Assembly (NCBI GenBank): GCA_030068145.1
Contig: JAPJBO010000016.1
Location: forward strand, 186,001 to 250,000
DNA: 64,000 bases
Source of the DNA: Diplonema papillatum
Lineage: Eukaryota; Euglenozoa; Diplonemea; Diplonemida; Diplonemidae
Direction of reading: 5' to 3'
A model generated the notes under the pieces. The model saw nothing but the letters and a program-made list of their open reading frames with translations, was not told the DNA's origin and did not search any database. The position numbers and the translations under genes are program-made. How positions within the stretch are numbered: the stretch's first letter is position 1; every line of letters begins with the position of its first letter. Positions 33,201 to 44,163 of the stretch are shown piece after piece.

Positions 33201-36200
33201 AAACTCCGGGTGTTTTGACTGTCTCTTGGGCAACGGTCAGATTTCTGAAGTCTCCGTTTGACGTTTTTGGAGTGAAAGTTCGCTGTGGTCTCACAAAAAG
33301 CTTGCTGCAAAAAGTCAGCTGGCAGAGGCCGATATTGCAACTCAAAAACTTCTTTGTTTGTGCACTACCAGGACTAACCTGCTTCCAACATGGGACTGCG
33401 GTAAATTGCATGTACCAAAAATGCATTGTTGGTGCATGAAATTTCTGTTGTAAACACCAGAAACAAAAACGGCTTAAGCCTTGACTGCTTACGTTCGCCA
33501 CAAGCTGCTAGCGTTGTAAAACTAAAGTGTCGGGTGCCTTGTCTCTGGATGACGAGGCAAGAAATCGTTCCTGCTCTGTTCACCCCGGCAACGTTTTCTG
33601 CTTCTTAATCAGCCACGGGAACGTAGGTTTGGCGGGCTTTGCGCGCCGCTGAAAAGTCTGCGAGTCTTTGTATGGTAGACCTCTTATCATCAAATTGCAC
33701 TGACTTGACCACAAAGCCGGGGTTGCCATCAGACTACTCTCACGGGTCTTCGAGCTGGTTGAGTTCAAAAGCATCAAGGCTTGGCGCTTGCGCTCAGCCA
33801 GTTCTGACGTCTAGGGCAGCTGCTAGCATATTGCGTATCCCAACACTTCGAGCTTTACGTGTAGGTTACAGTTGAGAGGCCGGCATTGGTGGTGACTAGG
33901 AGCGAAAGGGAGAAGAAGAACGACTACCTCTAGAAGGGGCCGCAAAGTGTGTGGTGCTTTTTTTTTTTTCTTTCTCTCCTCCTTCTGGCGCTTATTGTTT
34001 GCTTGCTCGTTATTTTTCTTTTTCTTTTTTGATTCTGATACGACTGTGAAACTGTCGAACCCTTTCCATAAGTTCCGGAAGCAGAGGAAGGAGGATGTCA
34101 AAACTCCAGTCGGAGGGGTGAGAGGGAGCGGGAGCGGGAGCAGACTGCGCCAGAGTCCAGCGTACTCGTCGCAGTCTCGCCCCTGTCTGAGGGGAAAACG
34201 AGGAATAGTCGAGTCGCAGCTCTTGACAAAACAGAGCGATCCGAGACCTTCTTTTTAGCCACCTTGAAATGTGTGAGGAAACGAGTAAGACCCTGATCAT
34301 GATTAATCGCCACCTGAAACCGCGTCCAGGATTCGAGATCAGGGTAGTGCGGTCAACGTTTTCCGACTCGCGCCAGCACAGATGCAGTCTACTATTCCCC
34401 GCGGTATTCGGATGTTTTCAATAAGAAAATGCCGAGGGACCGGAGCGCCCCGGAGCCATTTGCACATTGGGGAAGTGTGATACCCAAGGCTGAAACAAAA
34501 ACGTCGCCGTCGCGTGACAGGACGGCTAAAACTCAAATGCTGGACAGTACTCAACGTGGCGGCAAGTTGGCGTTTGCAAGTTCGCAACGCATTTGCACGG
34601 GCGCCTGCACATGCACAGCAAATCGGCAGGTGTACGCTTGGTCCACGAGCGATCTCTCTCAACGAAAGGCTTATGCGCCAAAGACGCACATCCCAAAGCC
34701 AGTTTGTACAGCATTCACTCGGCAAGATAACTTCCGTTCGTTTTGCCGAGGTCTCGGACCAGTCCTTGGAAGGATGCATTTGAAGGACGAAACGGAACAA
34801 GCGCACGCAACACTACGATAGCATTATTTCGTCGTGCTCTCTGAAAACTCAGACGTGAGTGGAAGGAGACATAGCTCGGGCGGGGAGTCAAAAAACGCAT
34901 GACAGTCCGCCATCTTTCGGATACAGTCCTCGAATCCCTTTCCCCGTATCGGTCTAGAGTCGACCATACGCACACAACTGAAACAAAATCGGAGTGGAGT
35001 GGCAAGGAGGACAGGTTGATATAACATTTCGCTTCTTGGACACTCCATGCATGCACAACACATGCGAGAAAGAACGCAAGAAACTAAGAGCCCCGGGTGG
35101 CACCAGAACCACGTTAACACGACTAGAAAATGACCACGGCTACACCGTGGGTAGGAGGGGGAGGGGTGATAGGGCAAGAGGCTCTCGCCGACGTTTTGTT
35201 TTGCGCTATTGGCCGGAATTTGTATCTTCGCCCTGGTTCTTTTTTTCCCCTCAAAAAGCAGCGGCCGCTCCGCTCCGGTGAACACGTGCTCGCAAACGTT
35301 TCTCAGTCCGCCCATCCCATTCCAGGAGACTTGGAAAAACAGAGGCTATCTGGTTTATAGAGGGTCTCCTTCTACAATTTCGAGGGAGTGGCCGACTCGT
35401 AGCGGAATTCGGACCGCAGCACGCGGTGGCCACTGCGGGCCCTCCTGCAGCGATTTGAAGCCTTTTATCTACACGGTGGAGTTCCGCCTTAAAAGCTGGA
35501 GCTAAAAAGCGGGTGTCACAACCCGCTTTTCGGGTGTGCATGTCCACGCGTTTTGGTTATGCACACCCGCTTTTCGAGTAACTCGGGCAATCCCTCTTCA
35601 ACTCCAGCTTCTGAGACTGGACTTCACCGTGTATACTACTGGGAGTCTTCCCTCCATCCTTGGAGATAGCCAAAACGGCGTAAAACGGCCGTTTTGTTTG
35701 TGCGCACTAGCGGAACTCACCTGCTTTGGTAAGTTTCATGTAGTACGCTGCCAACTACTAATTTTTAGTACCAACAATGCATTGTTAACACAAGAAAGAC
35801 CCATCTTTTCCTGCCTTCGGGGAGCAGACTGACCCGCTGCTCGCGGTAATCCCGTGTTCACAAAGGGAGGGCGTGCTTCCTCAACATGGGCGCTCAAGAG
35901 GAGAATCACGTTTTTTGTTTGTCAGGGCAAGTCGAGGGTTATGCATGACCCACTAGCGAGCTGAGCGGAAGCCCACTGCTCTATTTATACTGGATGCCAG
36001 CAGAACTGGGACGCAAGATTACCTTCGGGATACCGAAGACAGGGAGCCAGTGCGGCGGCTGGACCGAACCTGTAGATATCCCAAGAGGTGGCAATCAGTG
36101 ACTCTCAGACTCTACTACAGACTTTCATTTTTTAGCACTAACAATCTTGTGGGTTGCCCTTCAATGTATTGTTGAAGGCTCAAAAGACGGAGGCAGCGTG

Positions 36201-36627
36201 TTTTGGTGGTTGATCAGAATCCCTTACCTGGGTAAATACCTTACCTGAATATACACAGGGTAAATACAAGTGGGAAAACAATCAACCGGCACGCACATAG
36301 TGCCGATCTGCCCGAGCTAAATATGGGTAAAGTAGAGACCTTGCTTCGTAACTTCGTTCCATTTGAACACAACTGGCGACCGTTTGGGGAGTCATTTGCG
36401 TGCAAATGAGTACCACGCTATGCCAGCTTTTCGCTACGTGCCTCCAGAAGGGTCACTTTTGCCGCGCTTTTGTCGTAGTGCAACCTTTGTCGGTTGCAAC
36501 TGTTGCTAGGAGTTAGTGACAAGTTCGTAATCAGAGTAGGGCATCGGAATCTTCGCCGTCCCCTCGTGTATTCTAGTGCAGCCACCTGCCGTTTATGAAT
36601 TATGCTGGTGTGTGTTAGAAAAAAGGG
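33201..36627. other. Intergenic repeat region, no supported gene
   Basis: No convincing coding frame. Repeats around CAATGCATTGTT occur near 33.42, 35.77 and 36.17 kb. The block GTTTGTGC(A/G)C....CTAACCTGCTT at 33.35 kb has a relative at 35.70 kb. A segment at 34.19-34.24 kb (TCTTGACAAAACAGAG) is inverted at 41.72-41.77 kb. One MITE lies at 35.47 kb. Confidence 0.5.
35470..35634. mobile_element. MITE of the CACGGT family, complete
   Basis: Ends CACGGTGGAGTTCC and GGACTTCACCGTG lie inside a TA on each side, consistent with TA target duplication. Inner arms GCTGGAGCT and AACTCCAGCTTC flank two copies of a palindromic CACCCGCTTTTCGGGTG-type core. 165 bases, non-coding. Confidence 0.85.
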
Positions 36628-36679
36628 CAAAAATCGCTTATATCCAAAAGTCAAATTTTCGTTTCGCTTATATCCAAGT

Positions 36680-37455
36680 TTGGATATGAGCGAAACGAAA
36701 TTTGGCTTTTTGGATATAAGCGAAACGAAAATTGGCTCATTGGATATGAGCGAAACAAAATTGGCCAATTGGATATAAGCGAAACGAAAATTGGCTTTTT
36801 GGATATAAGCGAAACGAAAATTGGCCATTGGATATAAGCGAAACGAAAATTGGCTTTTTGGATATAAGCGAAACGAAAATTGGCTTTTTGGATATAAGCG
36901 AAACGAAAATTGGCTTTTTGGATATAAGCGAAACGAAAATTGGCTTTTTGGATATAAGCGAAACGAAAATTGGCTTTTTGGATATAAGCGAAACAAAAAT
37001 TGGCTTTTTGGATATAAGCGAAACGAAAATTGGCTTTTTGGATATAAGCGAAACGAAAATTGGCTTTTTGGATAAAGCGAAACGAAAATTGGCTTTTTGG
37101 ATATAAGCGAAACGAAAATTGGCTTTTTGGATATAAGCGAAACGAAATTTGGCTTTTTGGATATAAGCGAAACGAAAATTGGCCATTGGATATAAGCGAA
37201 ACGAAAATTGGCTTTTTGGATATAAGCGAAACGAAAATTGGCTTTTTGGATATGAGCGAAACAAAAATTGGCTTTTTGGATATAAGCGAAACGAAAATTG
37301 GCTTTTTGGATATAAGCGAAACGAAAATTGGCTTTTTTGGATAAGCGAAACGAAAATTGGCTTTTTGGATATAAGCGAAACGAAAATTGGCTTTTTGGAT
37401 ATAAGCGACACGAAATTTGGCTTTTTGGATATAAGCGAAACGAAATTTGGCTCAT
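36680..37455. repeat. Left 30-bp minisatellite array
   Basis: About 26 units of GGATATAAGCGAAACGAAAA plus TTGGCTTTTT. Occasional 28-29-bp units (ATTGGCCATT variants) shift the register. Because 30 is a multiple of three and the unit lacks stops, several frames stay open and encode a meaningless decapeptide repeat such as GYKRNENWLF. Confidence 0.95.
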
Positions 37456-37839
37456 ATGTACAACGACGATTTTGGGGGGGACCCTTTTCGACTTGTTTCC
37501 AGGGACCATGTTGACGATTCAGAGACATTCTGAGCCATCAGAACAAAAGAATTCTAAATCTGAGGCTGCGATGGTCTCCAGAATGAGGTTTCTATTTCTC
37601 AACGCTGCTGGACGCGCACTACCCGTATGCCCCTTTTTTGGGAGGGCAAAGAGGGAAGGGAGGGGCAATATTGCATCATCCTGCGTACACAGTCATCTGC
37701 ACTACGACCGACGGAATTCGCTCTCAAAGTACGGAGTCAAGTCTCGTCTGTATACGCGATGCGGTTTACCGAAGCCATCGAGCGCCACGGCCAGGGATGG
37801 ATACGTTTACTCGCTGATCGATGCTACGGCAGTACGGCA

Positions 37840-37970
37840 AACCCACTATGCAGCCTGAGTTCAGCCCCGCGCACCTAGCGCTCACAAGGCAACCCATGAT
37901 CACTTCGGTGTGAGGGATCAGTCCTGACCGAGCCTAATGCCTGCCGGGCGCCTGCTCCGTTGCGGTGTTT
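37840..37970. repeat. 131-bp direct repeat in foldback core, copy 1
   Basis: Nearly identical to 38111-38242, with about 140 bases between them. It runs from AACCCACTATGCAGCCTGAG to GCTCCGTTGCGGTGTTT. Confidence 0.95.
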
Positions 37971-38110
37971 CTTGCTGACCAATGCGTTCCACGTCTGAAG
38001 GGACCTTGCGTTAAGTTCGCGCCTTCTGTGGGTATACAGACTTGATCACGACTTTTGGAAACGAAGCTTACTCTTGAGATCCGGTGTGGAGGGCCATTGT
38101 TACCTGACAA

Positions 38111-38242
38111 AACCCACTCATGCAGCCTGAGTTCAGCCCCGCGCATCTAGCGCTCACAAGGCAACCCGTGATCACTTCGGTGTGAAGGATCAGTCCTGAC
38201 CGAGCCTAATGCCTGCCGGGCGCCTGCTCCGTTGCGGTGTTT
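38111..38242. repeat. 131-bp direct repeat in foldback core, copy 2
   Basis: Second copy of 37840-37970 with a handful of substitutions, in the same orientation. Confidence 0.95.
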
Positions 38243-38830
38243 TGAAAACCAGGTAACTTTGTGCTCAGTGGTCGTACGAATCATGTTCTACCTCCTGTGA
38301 TTCGTGATGGTTGTATGTTCTACCTCCTGTGATTCGTGATTGTCCTGATACGTGAATGTATGCGAAACAAAAATTGCGTTGCAAATTTCGGCGACATGTG
38401 ATTGGACAATGGTAAAGGGAATAGCTACTGTAGCTACTACTGGGAGTTCAAGCGGACGAGTCACACAGGTATCCCATGGTGGGGCCCAAGGGTACCTGTA
38501 TATCGAGGGTGGGGCCCGCGACCCGGGCCCCGGATTAGCACTAATAGTAGGCCCAGGTACTGCCGTCGTACTTGCTTGGAGGAAACAGAGAGGGCAGAAC
38601 CTGGTTGGTAGCACTGTGCTGCCCCAAACCCGTCGGGTTGCTCGTTTGGCGAACCACTGTCCCTCTCGCAGATGACAGCAAATCCAGTGTTAGGCACCCA
38701 CAAAATCCACCCAAATTCAGGGTTAGTGTATTGGCTGCAAATGTCCCCCCAAAAAGGGGGAAAACGCCATCCAGGGTCACAAGGCCTGGACAGTCAATTT
38801 CGCTGAGCTGTTGAGTGACCCTTTCACACT

Positions 38831-39233
38831 AAGCCAAATTTCCGTTTCGCTTATATCCAAAAAGCCAAATTTCGTGTCGCTTATATCCAAAACAAATTTT
38901 TGTTTCGCCTATATTCAAAAAGCCAAATTTCCGTTTCGCTTATATCCAAAAAGCCAAATTTCGTTTCGCTTATATCCAAAACAAAATTTTGTTTCACTTA
39001 TATCCAATGAGTCAAATTTCGTTTCGCTTATATCCAAAAAAGCCAATTTTCGTTTCGCTTATATCCAAAGCAAAATTTTGTTTCGCCTATATCCAAAAGT
39101 CAAATTTGCGTTTCGCTTATATCCAGGTTTGGATATAAGCGAAACGAAATTTGACTTTTTGGATATAAGCGAAACGGAAATTTGGCTTTTCGGATATAAG
39201 CGAAACGAAAATTTGACTTTTGGATATAAGCGA
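38831..39233. repeat. Right 30-bp minisatellite array with hinge
   Basis: About ten units of the same repeat in reverse orientation (TTTCGTTTCGCTTATATCC), more diverged than the left array. Then come a hinge at about 39125 and three units in forward orientation ending at the element tip. Confidence 0.9.
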
Positions 39234-39427
39234 ATTTTTCCCCATAAAAAAACGACGAAAGAGAACACAAAACAAAACGGGCTCGCAAAGGGAGGGTGCT
39301 GCGAGCCTCCCGCACGACGCACTTTCACAGGATGAACTAGACTATCACAAGTCCGGGAGGTGATTGCAAGAACGTGCTTGCAAGGGATATGTGCTCAACA
39401 CCGCACTGGTCCCGTCTGCGCGACACA

Positions 39428-39563
39428 TACACGGTAAGGTCCTGCCTCAGAAGCTGGAGTTACAGAGGGTGTGCCCGAGTCACACCCGAAAAGCGGGTGT
39501 GACACCCGCTTTTTTAACTCCAGCTTTAACTCCGCAGCTTCCGAGGCTCGACTTCACCGTGTA
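39428..39563. mobile_element. MITE of the CACGGT family, complete
   Basis: CACGGTAAGGTCCTGCC with CAGAAGCTGGAG at the left, and CTTCCGAGGCTCGACTTCACCGTG at the right as its inverse, flanked by TA on both sides. It sits inside another repeat. The surrounding sequence (TTGCAAGAACGTGCTT to CTGGTCCCGTCTGCG, then GCGGACCATCATC) also occurs without this MITE in kinesin intron 1 at about 27793-27895. Confidence 0.85.
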
Positions 39564-39608
39564 CGGCGGACCATCATCACCGGGTGGGGGGGGTTTGTTT
39601 TAGAGGGT

Positions 39609-42600
39609 TCAAAGCTTTTTCTGCTCGTAAATCCGGGCCACGGCGTCCTCGACGATGCCGCGGACCGTTTCGCGGTCGCAGGTCGGCGGGAACGACAGCC
39701 GCGTGAGAGGGACGCCGTCGACCTGCTGTTTCGCTTTGTCTTCTTTGACGATGGCGCCCTGGGTGGAGGTGGCCGGAACCGTCGCGTAGATCAAACCGTT
39801 GTCCTGGCCGAAGCTGACGCACGGCTTGAAGCACTCCGCGTGCGCAGTGAGCAGCGTGACGAAAGCCTGCGCCAACCCGGCACTTTGCTCGGCGGTCGCG
39901 CCGGCGGGCGGCGGGAGGTTGAAGGAGAACGTGCTCGTGTAGTACCCTGCAGACGCCTCCTCCGGGGTCACGAACTCCAGCGGCATGTCGCGGGCAGTGC
40001 TGCGCTTCACCGCCGCCTGCAGCACGCCGCCGAGGAACACCGCGGTGTCGTACGCCGCTTTGCAGCGCCCGACGACGTTTTTGTGGTTGTCGACCAACCG
40101 CCGCAGCTGGTCTGGCTTGCCGCAGGTGTCGAACGTCCGCGCGACGCCCCGAACCGCGGCCAGCACCTCGCCCGCCAGCGCCGTGTGGTTGCTGACGATG
40201 CACCCGGCGCAAGTCATCCCCCGCGAGACCGACTTCGAGAGGCTCGTGAACGTGAGCGCCGGGATCTCGTCGTCGTGCGCCCTGATCTTCTCGAGAAGCG
40301 CCGATCCGGGCGCGAACGTCACGTCTCCGACGAGGTATACCTGCTTGCCCGTGGCCTTCTGGTACGCACGCACGCTTTTCGTCAGCTGCGCGAGGCAAGG
40401 AATCTTCATGTCTGGGTTCGTCGGAATTTCGAAGAACACGACGGTGGCCGCGGGCCCCGAAGCAAACGCGGCGGTCTCGCCCCGCGCCCACGCGGCGGCC
40501 ATCGCGGCGAGGGTCTCCTCGATGCACGCCGAGACGTCCGGGCGGCCTTGGATGTGGAACGTGTGCTTCCGGAAGCCGGCCGCTTTGGCCTCGAAAATGT
40601 CGGTCAGCTGGCTGGAGCCGCCGTAGGCGGTCGAGCACATGACCAGGTCGACGCCGCCGGCGCACCGGATGAAGGCCGCGTACAGGGCGGCGATCGTCGG
40701 CAGCCCGGCCGTGAAGATCGCGGGCTCCTTCCCGGCCTGCAGCGGGGATCCCGACAGGTCGCACAGCGACGCGTGCAGCTCCTGCAGCTCGGCTTTGGAT
40801 GGGGCCTCCGATTCGGATGGCGCAGGGACCGAACCTGAAGGTGCGTTTTGTTCGTGCGCGCGTGAAAACATGTTTAGTGGTGTGTTTTGTGGAATCATGT
40901 CTTTTGGTGCTGTTGACCATGTCCACAGGCCCCGGATGATGCAGTCGTCTCTTTTTGAAGGAAGGGTTGACCCTTGAAACGCTTCACGCGGGGACAGGGT
41001 TAATTATCCTGGAAAGCTGCACTTTTTTCGTGTAGTAGGGTGTCTTGTGGATGTGCATGGAAAAACAGGGGAGATCTCATTCTCTTGCATCGGGCCGTAC
41101 CGTTAACCGCAATAGGTCTCCTCGGCAAAATGCCTCTGGCCGACAGAACAATGTAGGTAAGGGAAGTCGGCAAACTGGATCCGCGTTTTGAAGCTGCACG
41201 TGGAAACATGTCTACGGTGCGATCGTTTGTGCGTGTGGAAACATGTCTACGGGTGCGGTTGTTTTGCGTGTGGAAACATGTTTCTTGGTGTGTTTTGTGT
41301 GTGTGGAACACGTTGGCTGGCGCGTCTTGTCCGTGCGTCTAAACAAGAATTGAAACAAGTTTACCTGTGCGTGTAGAAATATGTTTACTGGCGCGGTCAA
41401 GGTAATACCAATCACCGCATTGTCGCTGATTAAGAGGACAATGAGCGAAACCAACACCACCCTTTTCGTCGTTACCAACGGATCTGCTTAAGCTGCTTGG
41501 AAAAAGGCTGCGTGTGTATCCCACTCAACAAAGAAATGTGAAAAACGGGGGTTGTAATTTTATTTTTGAAAGTATGCCAATACTGCAGGGAATAGTTGAC
41601 TAGACCTCTTGAGTTTGTGCTGACCACGAATAGGGGAGTCGGGAGAACCTACAAAGCCAAAAGCAGGACCGACCCCCCCGTTCGTGAGAAAAAGCGAAGA
41701 ATAAAAACACCTTTTTTTTCCATCTATCTTTGTCAAGAGCTGCAACTCAACTATTCCCCTTCTCTGGGGAAGAGCTGCCGCGCCAAACCTCGCTTCTTTG
41801 TACCACATGCGGAGAAAGGAGAAACAGAGACATAAATAGAGACAGAGAGGGTTTGGAGGAGGACGCTGGCGTGCGTCGGGGCCAGTGAGAAACCGGCCAC
41901 CTTGCTAGATAAATGCTGCCGCGGAAAATGTGATTCGTTTGCGACAATAAAACCTGAGGGAAAAAGACTGCGTGGTTATCCCTCTCAAAAAAAAAAAAAA
42001 AGAGGGGGGGGAGGAAAGAAAGAAACACCTAGTTTTCGGAGAACGTCGAGGCAGACTGGAGTGGTTAATGGGGTCGCCATCCGCTTGCGGAGCGTCAGGA
42101 CGGCTGCGGGGTCGACTTTGGCGGTGTCGCGAATGTAGAGCACCCAGTCCTCTGCCCACGCGTCTACGTGCGGCGCGTGGCTGGCGTCGGTGGACAGCAC
42201 GACGCAGCCCGCCGGCTCGCGCGGGCAATCCCGCGGGTGCCTCTCGTCGCAGCGGATCTCCGCGCTGAACACGTGCTTGAGCAGCGCGATGTCGTCATCG
42301 GACAAGAGGGAAGGCGAGCCATGCAGACACACGGGGTGCTCGGCGGCCAGGAGCGTCGCAATCACCGGCATCTTGAGGGAAGCGAAGGACAGGACCTGGC
42401 GTACAGGAAGCCCGTGCAGGCTGCCGAGGAAATACTCGAGCACCGTCGACACGTTGGAGCTGACCCTGAGGTAGTCCTCGGCGTTGCCGAGGGCCTCAAG
42501 GTCCGCGGTTGTCAAAGGGGAGCCCGCCTTCTCGGACAGCAGGCGCTGCAAATTCTCGCCGAACCGCTCTCTGCCCAGCAGGCAGTGGTTCTTGAACGTC

Positions 42601-42659
42601 GTGCCCAGCCAGTCGCGCGGCAGCGCGCCGAGAACCTGCGGGATAGCCTCGACTGACAT
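39609..42659 (-). CDS. Cys/Met-metabolism PLP enzyme, cystathionine gamma-synthase family, two exons
   Basis: PLP-dependent enzyme of sulfur amino-acid metabolism. I join 42659-42029 (ATG at 42659) to 40834-39609. The donor is CTAG|GTGTTT and the acceptor CCTTCAG|GT; phases agree and the product is 618 residues. The C-terminal part is the family fold: AYGGSSQLTDIF (Tyr281, PLP stacking), FFEIPTNP, GDVTFAPG (Asp381) and SLSKS (Lys411, Schiff-base lysine). The N-terminal 150-200 residues weakly echo the family start (LEYFLGSLHGL, FASLKMPVIATLL). The usual Tyr-x-Arg phosphate-binding motif just before the catalytic domain is not evident. An extra N-terminal region and similar total length recall the fungal Str2-like branch. 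Whether it makes cystathionine or has another beta/gamma activity cannot be told. The 1194-bp intron is full of repeats. Confidence 0.88.
41197..41402. repeat. Tandem repeat of about 36 bp in the PLP-enzyme intron
   Basis: Five or six degenerate units of CGTGTGGAAACATGTTTAC followed by GGTGCG and GTTTTG. A further unit at about 40848-40885 forms the last 50 bases of the same intron, so the 3' splice site abuts the repeat. Confidence 0.85.
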
Positions 42660-43745
42660 TTTCTTTCGGAGAGGGAAGGGTTGGGTGTGCCTCTTGGTGC
42701 ATGTTCTGATGCATTTTGAGAGAAAGAGGGAAATAGAGAGAGTGTGGCTCTGGCACGGTGGGTGACGCCTCGTAGGAAGGCCGGCGAGTCTCCCCGCGTA
42801 GATTGCCACCGATTTAAAGAGCAGTCGGCAGACCCTCTGTTAATTCATTTGCTTTGATATCGCGCATGGCTTCCTCTTTGAAACAAGCGTAAAACTGTTG
42901 GCGGGATTAACCGGGTTTCTTGTCACTCAAACCAGACTGGAAAATACGAGGAAAATCTGACGAATCAGAGATTCCCCGATACCAGAGATTGTATTGTGTC
43001 AAGTCTTGTCGACTCGCGGGAGATCGCCGCAAAGTGCTTGTTGTAGTACAATCCGCGACCCTCCCGACCGCGCTGGCGGTCGCCACAAGTTCCATGAACC
43101 CGTTGAGAAGCTGACAACCGGAGTCATGACGGCGGTGTATGGGGAGCGAAGAAGCCGAAACGGGCGCCTGGGGCGGTGCTGGGAATGCGCCCCTGCTTGT
43201 CTACTGCACGGCCTGCGACGGGCGGCCGGCGCTTTGAGGGAAGATAATTCGTCCGGTCTTGGATCCACAACTCGCCATGAGCCCAGGCAAACGGCGGCTG
43301 GCGGCTTGCTGCGTAACGTGCAAACACCGCGATGCCCCCCTCGTTAGTTTCGTTCCCAGAATTCTTCGTTTTCCTCTCGAGTTCCGCCGTCAGTGGCTCC
43401 GGTTTATTACTCGTGGGGTTTCCGCTCACGTTTTTCCTCAGACAACGGCGCGTTGACGAATTCACAGATAGCAACAGGACAGAAGGAAAGTCACTGGTTC
43501 CGTTCATGCGCGATCACAAACTAGAAGACAAGGCACGTGGATACCTGGCAGCTCCTCTCGCCGGGGTTCTCGCGCTTGACCTGATCACGCAGCCTCGTCG
43601 TTGCCCAGCTCCGGCAAGCGCCAGCTTTTACTCAAAGACAGAATGCAAAGAAGGGAAGGATTATAGAGAGCAGCAGCACGTTCGCTTCTTTCCTTTCTAT
43701 CAGGCGAAGGCACCTCAATCGCACCCCCTCCCCCAATGTAGGCAA

Positions 43746-43818
43746 AAAAACGAATCCTGGAGCAAAAAAACAGCAAAAAAACAAAAAAACAAAAAAACGC
43801 AAAAAAACAAAAAGACAA
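43746..43818. repeat. CAAAAAA heptamer microsatellite, copy 1
   Basis: Units of CAAAAAAA with the interruptions CAGC and CGC. The leading GAGCAAAAAAACAGC matches the array at 44083-44163, so both arose by duplication. Confidence 0.9.
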
Positions 43819-44082
43819 GGCCCTCCTGGTGAACCCAAATACTCGTGCACACGCCCGGCCGAACCTTGCTACACCGCACCTAAGCCACCAAAAACGCCCA
43901 GCTTTTCACATCCTGCCTGCCAAGACCATCCATCTACTGCTCAACAATCCTGATAATTCTGCAGACTGCTTCAAAAGCTTCTGATAAGTACTCGAAATGC
44001 CACCTCACCAGACCGCTGGCCTGCACGTGGAAGACCCTGGCTCACCCGAGCCAGCAACAAGAGTGCACCAGCAGACCACCAG

Positions 44083-44163
44083 GGCAAAAAAACACAAACC
44101 TCCAGAGCAAAAAAACAGCAAAAAAACAAAAAAACAAAAAAACAAAAAAACAAAAAAACAGGT
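44083..44163. repeat. CAAAAAA heptamer microsatellite, copy 2
   Basis: Longer than copy 1, with at least six uninterrupted units of CAAAAAAA. Confidence 0.9.

Larger units (their letters stand above)
36628..39240. mobile_element. Foldback element with ends made of 30-bp tandem repeats
   Basis: Both extremities carry the same inverted sequence: a GGGCAAAAA or GGGGAAAAA tip, then TCGCTTATATCCAAAAGTC and on through CGTTTCGCTTATATCC. From each tip the array runs inward for one to three units and meets a hinge palindrome (ATCCAAGTTTGGAT at 36673-36686, ATCCAGGTTTGGAT near 39121-39134). It then continues in the opposite orientation: about 26 units on the left to 37455, and about 10 on the right from 38831. 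The two inner arrays are inverted relative to each other. The 1.37-kb core has no long frame but carries a 131-bp direct repeat. This is the layout of Drosophila FB foldback elements, by analogy only. A-rich flanks make the exact target duplication unclear. Confidence 0.85.

Noticed and set aside
36680-37455. Regular repeat spacing reminiscent of a CRISPR array
   Set aside because: Units are contiguous with no unique spacers, the genome is eukaryotic and no cas genes exist.
36418-37528. Open frames of 263-363 codons on the minus strand, and several on plus, across the 30-bp array
   Set aside because: The unit length is a multiple of three and lacks stops, so several frames stay open automatically. 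The decapeptide repeats differ by frame and show no selection.
39577-40926. 449-codon alternative minus-strand frame across the PLP enzyme
   Set aside because: Arg/Gly/Pro-rich with no domain. The frame ending at 39609 contains all the PLP-enzyme motifs.
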